DNA of 10,220 nt, taken from an uncultured Eubacteriales bacterium. GTDB lineage: Bacteria > Bacillota > Clostridia > Oscillospirales > Oscillospiraceae. How positions within the stretch are numbered: the first letter of the stretch is position 1; each line of letters starts with the position of its first letter. Location: assembly GCA_900550705.1 (NCBI GenBank), contig URTG01000056.1, positions 1-10,220 on the forward strand, in the 5' to 3' direction. The notes under the pieces were generated by a model. The model made no database searches and had not been told where the DNA came from. It was given only the letters and a program-made list of their open reading frames with translations. The position numbers were made by a program, and so were the translations under genes. Positions 6,147 to 10,220 of the stretch are shown piece by piece.

Positions 6147-7039
6147 CCGACAAAGACATCTATCTCTGGCGCATTACCATCAAGCCCGCGAGCCAGGACA
6201 AAAAGTCCTTTGAATTCTGTCTGCAAAACAACATCCTGGGCGTGGGCTGGTGCCTGCGGAAGGAGGACGGCACCCCCTATACCCCGGCCTCCATGGAGGA
6301 ATGTGAGCGCCGGGGGCGGGAGCAGTACGATTCTCAGCGCGGCTTTGTGATGGCCATTCACGCCTTGAAGGAAATGGCGGTGGACGACCTGATCTGGACG
6401 CGGCACAACGGCGTATACTACCTGTGCCGCGTGGGGAGCACCTGGAAATATAACTGCGACCCGGACCACATCTACGAGGACGTGGTGAACTATGTGGACG
6501 TGGAATTCCACAAGGTCGGCACGATAGAGACGGTCCCCGGCAAGGTGGTGAACAGCTTCCGGGCCAGTGCGGCATTGCAGCGGGTGAAGGGCGAGCCTGC
6601 GCTGCGCTGCTCGGAGCGCCTGTACAACGCCATCACGGGGACGCAATTCTATCCGGACCGGACGGTGAAGCGGGAAGAAATTCTGGATTTCCTCCAGCCG
6701 GAGGATGTGGAGGAGGCCGTCAGCCTGTATTTGCAGCTGGAAAAGGGCTATCTGCTCTACTCCAGCACCAATAAGCTGAGCACCCAGACCTATGAATTCG
6801 TCGCCGTGGCCCGCGACGGCAGCCACAGGGCCTACTCCCAGGTCAAAACGGGCCACGAACCCCTGAACGGCGACCAGTATCGCGCACTGACCGCCAACGG
6901 GGACAAGGTGTTCCTGTTCACCGTGGATGGGGCTTATTCCAATACCGCCGGGATGGACCTCATTGACAAGAAGACGCTCATTGACTTTATCTATGGACAC
7001 AAGGACATTATGCCCGGCCGAATCCGGCAGTGGCTGTAA
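6143..7039 (+). CDS. EVE/PUA-like domain plus PD-(D/E)XK-like domain protein
   Basis: I do not recognise a named family for this 298-aa protein, but two parts can be seen. The N-terminal part (about 5-150) has features of EVE/PUA-like modified-base readers: ILGVGW (31-36), DDLIWTRHNGVYYLCRV (81-97), a buried W101, and DVVNYVDVEF then TVPGKVVNSF (113-139). The C-terminal part (about 185-298) resembles Mrr-type PD-(D/E)XK nucleases: a helix with E191, EKGYLLY (200-206), TYEFVAV with E218, then AYSQVKTG with Q233 and K235 as a possible (E/Q)xK core, and KVFLFTVDGAY (255-265). If correct, it would recognise modified DNA and cut it, or act on RNA. No signal peptide is seen. The ATG overlaps the stop of the 61-aa gene, with GGAGGAG 11 bases upstream. 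It is followed by a strong terminator. Codon use is somewhat AT-richer than in the two big upstream genes, hinting at separate origin. An alternative is an inactive DNA-binding protein. Confidence 0.6.
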   Translation: MTDKDIYLWRITIKPASQDKKSFEFCLQNNILGVGWCLRKEDGTPYTPASMEECERRGREQYDSQRGFVMAIHALKEMAVDDLIWTRHNGVYYLCRVGSTWKYNCDPDHIYEDVVNYVDVEFHKVGTIETVPGKVVNSFRASAALQRVKGEPALRCSERLYNAITGTQFYPDRTVKREEILDFLQPEDVEEAVSLYLQLEKGYLLYSSTNKLSTQTYEFVAVARDGSHRAYSQVKTGHEPLNGDQYRALTANGDKVFLFTVDGAYSNTAGMDLIDKKTLIDFIYGHKDIMPGRIRQWL

Positions 7040-7044
7040 AGCAA

Positions 7045-7089
7045 AAAATCCGTGAAGCTTCGACGGTAAGTCGAAGCTTCACGGATTTT
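7045..7089. terminator. Bidirectional intrinsic terminator
   Basis: A perfect 20-bp stem (7045-7064 with 7070-7089) closes on the loop GGTAA. A TTTT-C-TTT tract ends it rightward, and a run of six T follows it on the minus strand. It lies 6 bases after the stop of the EVE/PUA-like gene and 38 bases from the stop of the lysozyme gene, so it can serve both converging transcripts. Confidence 0.93.
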
Positions 7090-7126
7090 CTTTCGTATTA
7101 TTTCGTGGTGTGATAACGCTCTGTAT

Positions 7127-8467
7127 TTACCACCGCTTCAGGCTCAGGTCCATATCCACATTCCCGTTGATTCCGTTGACCTGGCCGCGGTTGGTGTACT
7201 GCCAGATCTGGAAGTCGTAGTAGAAGGTGGGCTGGGCGGTGTACTGGGCGACCCAGAAGGGGTAATCGTCGATGTCGTCCAGCTGGTAGAGCAGATAGCC
7301 GATGTAGGGGTAGAAGTAGACCATAGCCTGGTAGCCGTTCTCCTGGATGCGCTGGCAGAAGGCCAGGGCGGCCTCGGACAGGGCCTCAGAGGTCATGTTG
7401 TCCGTGCGGGCGCTGGCGGTGCCGATGCGCTCCCAGTCGAAGACCACGGGGTAGGTGATGTGGTAATCCTGAATCTTGCTCAGCACGTAGTCGGCCTCCT
7501 CCTGGGCCTCCTGGGCGTTCAGGGCCTGGGAGAAGAAGTAGACGCCCACCTCCAGCCCGGCCTGGAGGGCACCCTGGATGTTGGTCTCGAAGTTGGCATC
7601 GTCATAGAGTGCGCCGGAGCCGTAGCCGCGGCCGCCCACCCGGATCATGGCGAAGTCGATGCCGTCCTCCTTCACCGCCTGCCAGTTCACCGTGCCCTGG
7701 TGGACGGACACGTCCACGCCCAGGGCGGTCTCGGCATCGTCCCCGGTGTAGGTCATGCGGGTGCCGTTCAGCTCGAACTTGCTCCGCTCATAGGAGAAGG
7801 GGGCCACGTCCTCCAGGATGTCCACAGAGTGGCCCTGGAAGTGGATGTGGTTGGCGTACTCCTGGATCTGCCACACAATGGCGCTGATCTCCGCCCGGGT
7901 GATGCTGTCCAGGGGCTTGAAGACCAGCTTGCCCGTCTCGTCGGTGCTGCCGGAGAGCACGCCGTTTTCGTACAGGACGGTGACGTAGCCGTCGTTCACG
8001 TCGGTAAAGGGCGAGGGCTTGGACGACGGGGTAAAGCCCATGGCCTGGGCGGCCAGCTGGGCCACCAGCTGGCGGGGGATCTCCCCGTCCAGGTCCTGGA
8101 TCTGGTCCTCCTTCAGCCAGTTTTTCTGCACGGCGTAGGCCCCATAGGCAGAGGCGTAGTGCGCCCCCTCCTCCGGCTCCATGGCACCGCAGCCCGCAGC
8201 CTTCAGCACCATGACCAGGGCCGCGCCCAGGGTGGTCTTCTGGTTGGGGCCAAAGGTGCCGTCTTCATTGCCGGAGACAACGCCCTGGGCGCTGAGGGCG
8301 GCCACATAGGGGTAGAACCAGTGGTTCTCCGCCACGTCGGAAAAGGGCGCGTGATAGTCCGCCGCCACCTCTGGCTGGCTGACGGCGAATGCAGGCTGGC
8401 AAAGCAGTAAGGCGGCCAGCGCGCCGGTGGTCAGTCGTTTTGCGATGGAATGGGTCTGCCGGTTCAA
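7127..8467 (-). CDS. Secreted SLH-domain GH25 lysozyme (N-acetylmuramidase)
   Basis: The 446-aa protein is an exported cell-wall hydrolase. It starts with a signal peptide: basic MNRQTHSIAKR, a hydrophobic GALAALLL core, and likely cleavage after AFA (28). S-layer homology repeats follow: a clear one at 41-92 (PFSDVAENHWFYPYVAAL, then VVSGNEDGTFGPN), a degenerate one at about 105-145, and another at 153-202 (PFTDVNDGYV, then SITRAEISAIVWQI). These normally bind pyruvylated wall polymer and hold the enzyme at the surface. The GH25 domain (249-446) has GVDVSVHQG (D252), VVFDWE with the catalytic pair D344/E346, and NVDMD near the end (D438 likely the fourth acidic residue). It cleaves the MurNAc-GlcNAc bond of peptidoglycan. 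I chose TTG 8467 because AGAAGGA lies 7 bases before it and the signal peptide then begins correctly; the frame stays open to another TTG at 8506, with no such site. Wall turnover or autolysis is the likely role. Confidence 0.93.
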   Translation of the reverse strand: MNRQTHSIAKRLTTGALAALLLCQPAFAVSQPEVAADYHAPFSDVAENHWFYPYVAALSAQGVVSGNEDGTFGPNQKTTLGAALVMVLKAAGCGAMEPEEGAHYASAYGAYAVQKNWLKEDQIQDLDGEIPRQLVAQLAAQAMGFTPSSKPSPFTDVNDGYVTVLYENGVLSGSTDETGKLVFKPLDSITRAEISAIVWQIQEYANHIHFQGHSVDILEDVAPFSYERSKFELNGTRMTYTGDDAETALGVDVSVHQGTVNWQAVKEDGIDFAMIRVGGRGYGSGALYDDANFETNIQGALQAGLEVGVYFFSQALNAQEAQEEADYVLSKIQDYHITYPVVFDWERIGTASARTDNMTSEALSEAALAFCQRIQENGYQAMVYFYPYIGYLLYQLDDIDDYPFWVAQYTAQPTFYYDFQIWQYTNRGQVNGINGNVDMDLSLKRW

Positions 8468-8474
8468 AATCGGT

Positions 8475-8481
8475 TCCTTCT
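8475..8481 (-). promoter_or_regulatory. Ribosome site fixing a TTG start of the lysozyme
   Basis: On the minus strand, AGAAGGA is followed 7 bases later by TTG (8467-8465). No in-frame ATG gives a plausible signal peptide, so this site decides the start. Confidence 0.75.
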
Positions 8482-8499
8482 CTCTGTTTCCGCCCGGGT

Positions 8500-8528
8500 T
8501 TGACAAAGGCCGGGCAATTTGTTATAGT
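8500..8528 (+). promoter_or_regulatory. Sigma-A promoter of the DUF1643 gene
   Basis: TTGACA (8500-8505), a perfect -35, and TATAGT (8523-8528) are separated by 17 bases. Transcription should begin near 8535, giving a leader of about 114 nt. The promoter lies upstream of, and points toward, the leftward lysozyme promoter at 8565-8593. Confidence 0.75.
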
Positions 8529-8564
8529 GCTCTCAGCTCTGCCGCAGCAGAAGCACACTTAATT

Positions 8565-8593
8565 ATTATAGCAAAGCTCCCTCAGCCGCGCAA
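8565..8593 (-). promoter_or_regulatory. Sigma-A promoter of the SLH-GH25 lysozyme gene
   Basis: Reading leftward, TTGCGC (8593-8588) and a perfect TATAAT (8570-8565) are 17 bases apart. The start should be near 8558, with about 90 nt of leader before the TTG at 8467. The leader runs through the opposing rightward promoter. Confidence 0.65.
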
Positions 8594-8616
8594 GGGAGAA
8601 TATACTATTTTCTCCC
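8594..8616. promoter_or_regulatory. Small leader hairpin
   Basis: GGGAGAA (8594-8600) pairs with TTCTCCC (8610-8616) around a 9-base AT-rich loop. It lies in the DUF1643 leader, 14 bases before the GGAAGGAG ribosome site, and just upstream of the lysozyme -35. It could affect translation or act as an operator; neither is shown. Confidence 0.35.
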
Positions 8617-8648
8617 GCCCAAATTTTTCCGGAAGGAGTTCCGCCGCC

Positions 8649-9266
8649 ATGCATATCCCCTCCTGTTCCACCAACGACCTGGAGCTGGTGCAGTTCCGCC
8701 CCGCTCTGGACGCCGCCGACCGGCCCAGCCCGGATTATGACTATACCAAATGGCTATATGTCCCGAATTATTACTCAGAGTATCGTTATATCCTGGGTAC
8801 CCGGGGCCAGCGGCCCCTGATCTGCGTGGGCATCAACCCCTCCACCGCCGCGCCGGACGCCCTGGACAACACGCTGAAATCCGTGGAGCGGATCGCCCGC
8901 TTCAATGGCTACGACAGCTTCATCATGTTCAACGTCTACGCCCAGCGGGCCACCGACCCGGACGATATGGAGGCCGACTACAACCCCCGGCTCCACCGGG
9001 AGAATATGGAGGCCTTCGACTACGCCCTGTCCCTCAACCGGGACACGCCCCCCGCCGTCTGGGCCGCCTGGGGCACCATCATCGAAAAGCGCCCCTATCT
9101 GCCCGACTGTGTCCGGGATATGATCCGCCTGGGCAGCGCGCGGGGTGCCCAGTGGTTCTCCGCCGGCAAGCGCTCCAAAAAGGGCCACCCCCATCACCCC
9201 CTCTACCTGCGGAAGGACAGCGTGCTGGAGTCCTTCGATGTGGAGGAGTACTTGGACCGCTTATAA
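8649..9266 (+). CDS. DUF1643 family protein
   Basis: The 205-aa protein matches the uncharacterised DUF1643 family. Diagnostic parts are LICVGINPSTA (57-67), D73-N-T as in the family's D-x-T after NPS, NGYDSFIMFNVYAQRATDP (86-104), AAWGTI (139-144) and KGHPHHPLYL (178-187). It is soluble, with no signal peptide. The ATG at 8649 follows GGAAGGAG by 10 bases, and the frame's open extension upstream has no ribosome site. The gene stands alone between a promoter and a hairpin. The GINPS loop and the late GHPxHP block recall motif 1 and the His-Pro motif of uracil/thymine DNA glycosylases such as Mug (GINPG), so a base-excision or nucleobase-binding role is possible. This is inference from short motifs; the function of the family is not known to me. 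Confidence 0.88.
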   Translation: MHIPSCSTNDLELVQFRPALDAADRPSPDYDYTKWLYVPNYYSEYRYILGTRGQRPLICVGINPSTAAPDALDNTLKSVERIARFNGYDSFIMFNVYAQRATDPDDMEADYNPRLHRENMEAFDYALSLNRDTPPAVWAAWGTIIEKRPYLPDCVRDMIRLGSARGAQWFSAGKRSKKGHPHHPLYLRKDSVLESFDVEEYLDRL

Positions 9267-9271
9267 AAACA

Positions 9272-9309
9272 GACGCCCCACAGGGACTTTTTTCTCCCTG
9301 TGGGACGTC
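9272..9309. terminator. Terminator between convergent genes, best on the minus strand
   Basis: Arms 9272-9286 and 9295-9309 (CCCACAGGGA/TCCCTGTGGG core, one mismatch toward the base) enclose the loop CTTTTTTC. Leftward, the stem is followed after one G by TTTTT-AT, a proper tract to end the AIM24-like transcript. Rightward, the T-run is in the loop rather than after the stem, so termination of the DUF1643 transcript is less certain. Confidence 0.75.
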
Positions 9310-9337
9310 AGCTTGGCTCTGTTCGGTGGTCCTTGGT

Positions 9338-10018
9338 TCAGCTCCCGCTGGAAGGAATGTAGGGCGAAATGGCCCCGGCCACGTTGGAGATGGGCATGGT
9401 TTGCAGCCAGATCTTGCCCGGGCCGGTGAGGACGGTGTTAAAAAAGCCCTCGCCGCCCAGCAGCTTGTTCTTCAGGCCCTTGACCTGCTGGATGTTGATG
9501 GACACGGTGGAGTCAAAGCCCAGCACACAGCCGGTGTCCACGATCATCTGCTGTCCGGGGGCCAGGTCGTACTCCACCAGCTCGCCGTCCACCTCGGCAA
9601 AGGCCATGCCGGAGCCGGACAGGCGCTGCATGATGAAGCCCTCGCCGCCGAAGAAGCCGGTCCCCAGCTTCTTGTTGAAGTGGACCGCCATCTGCACCCC
9701 GACCTCTGAGGCCAGGAAGGCGCTCTTTTGCAGCACGATCTCCCTGCCGGGAGCGATCTGAAGGGGCAGGATACGCCCGGGGAAGCAGGAGCCGAAGGCG
9801 ATCATGCCCGAGCCGCCCTTGGCGGTGTAGATGTTCTGGAACATACTCTCGCCGGAAAAGGCCTTGGCAAACATCTTGCCCATGCCGCCGCCGGAGGTGG
9901 TCATCTCCATGTTGGGGGACATCCAGACCATGCCGCCCTTTTCGGTGATCATCTGCTCGCCCCCGGCCAGCTGGCAGATCACAACGGGGAACGCGCCGCC
10001 CTTGATCTCATATTCCAT
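9338..10018 (-). CDS. TIGR00266/AIM24 family protein
   Basis: The 226-aa protein belongs to the TIGR00266 (AIM24-like) family, a beta-rich fold related to tryptophan RNA-binding attenuator-like barrels. Its yeast namesake is mitochondrial; bacterial roles are undefined. Signature blocks are GGMVWMSPNMEMTTS (28-42), ESMFQNIYTA (57-66), QKSAFLAS (97-104), GFFGGEGFIMQRLSGSG (121-137), DTGCVLGFDSTV (161-172) and LLGGEGFFNTVLTGPGKIW (186-204). Length is typical, and no signal peptide or membrane helix is present. The glycine-rich GGEGF motif appears twice (124-128, 188-192), as expected for an internal duplication. The ATG follows GTGAGGA with about 8-base spacing. The gene is transcribed alone and ends at a hairpin facing DUF1643. 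No partner gene is visible that would suggest a substrate. Confidence 0.92.
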   Translation of the reverse strand: MEYEIKGGAFPVVICQLAGGEQMITEKGGMVWMSPNMEMTTSGGGMGKMFAKAFSGESMFQNIYTAKGGSGMIAFGSCFPGRILPLQIAPGREIVLQKSAFLASEVGVQMAVHFNKKLGTGFFGGEGFIMQRLSGSGMAFAEVDGELVEYDLAPGQQMIVDTGCVLGFDSTVSINIQQVKGLKNKLLGGEGFFNTVLTGPGKIWLQTMPISNVAGAISPYIPSSGS

Positions 10019-10083
10019 GTGTCATTCCTCACTTTCTCTTTCTTCCCCGCCCAGGCCCGCACCGCCCAGGGGGGTTTGGGTCT

Positions 10084-10089
10084 ATTCTA
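10084..10089 (-). promoter_or_regulatory. Possible -10 element for the AIM24-like gene
   Basis: On the minus strand TAGAAT lies about 65 bases before the ATG at 10018. The hexamer 17 bases upstream is not a good -35; a TTGAAG slightly farther away gives 21-base spacing. This is only a candidate. Confidence 0.3.
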
Positions 10090-10165
10090 TCAAATATGGA
10101 GGGAAGTGACCTTCAAATTTCGCTAAAGATTGAGGAGTTACTCAGCCCTTTGGCCGGTGCACCTT

Positions 10166-10220
10166 GTACGGGAGACACCCTCATCCGCCCCAGTGTGAGC
10201 ACTGGGGCACCTTCCCCCTG
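10166..10220. repeat. Dispersed hairpin-rich repeat, right copy (inverted, cut by window end)
   Basis: Read on the minus strand, this contains the same ordered blocks as the left-end repeat: CAGGGGGAAGGTGCCCC, a hairpin, GGGGCGGATGAGGGTG, then CTCCCGTAC. The internal hairpin differs: 9-bp arms GCCCCAGTG/CACTGGGGC (10187-10195, 10200-10208) with loop TGAG replace the short GCCCCC/GGGGGC stem. The outer palindrome probably continues past the window end. Confidence 0.75.

Noticed and set aside
5128..6213. Plus-strand open frame of 361 codons across the dehydratase-like gene
   Set aside because: An Arg/Pro/Gly-rich shadow in another frame of a recognised gene.
8427..8648. Upstream extension of the DUF1643 reading frame
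   Set aside because: It crosses the promoter, overlaps the lysozyme start and has no ribosome site; ATG 8649 has GGAAGGAG and begins the conserved protein.

Overview
The window is GC-rich, with strong Shine-Dalgarno sites, sigma-A-type promoters, an SLH-domain lysozyme and a large Fe-S activase/2-hydroxyacyl-CoA dehydratase-like gene pair. Together these point to an anaerobic Firmicute of the class Clostridia. An Oscillospiraceae-type gut bacterium (Flavonifractor/Lawsonibacter-like) is my inference from composition and gene content, not a proven assignment. No RNA genes, CRISPR arrays, transposases or phage genes were seen.

Layout. The left end (1-184) holds a hairpin-rich dispersed repeat and a short 7/14-bp tandem array that runs into the 3' end of queH. 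A minus-strand pair follows (172-1252): a SLOG/DUF1273 protein, then queH one base later, driven by a TTGACG-N17-TACAAT promoter. A 420-bp divergent intergenic region (1253-1675) carries that promoter and a rightward one. The rightward operon (1676-7039) has four genes: a 977-aa tandem acyl-CoA dehydratase activase/DUF2229 protein, a 442-aa HgdB-like partner, a 61-aa acidic protein, and a 298-aa protein that looks like an EVE/PUA-like domain joined to a PD-(D/E)XK-like domain. It ends in a 20-bp perfect-stem terminator shared with the convergent SLH-GH25 lysozyme gene (7127-8467, minus). That gene and a rightward DUF1643 gene (8649-9266) have promoters that face each other, so their 5' leaders should overlap. 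A TIGR00266/AIM24 gene (9338-10018, minus) converges on DUF1643 across a second hairpin. The right end (10166-10220) carries an inverted copy of the left-end repeat.

How the genes fit together. The activase and its HgdB-like partner should form an ATP-driven low-potential electron-transfer system of the 2-hydroxyacyl-CoA dehydratase/double-cubane cluster class. These two parts are often one chain of about 1,400 residues and are split here. The two downstream genes are translationally overlapped with it but look unrelated in chemistry. They are the best candidate for an undescribed accessory system: a small antitoxin-like protein with a possible modified-DNA-sensing nuclease. QueH performs the last step of queuosine synthesis on tRNA. 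The lysozyme acts on the cell wall outside the cell. DUF1643 and AIM24-like proteins have no settled function.
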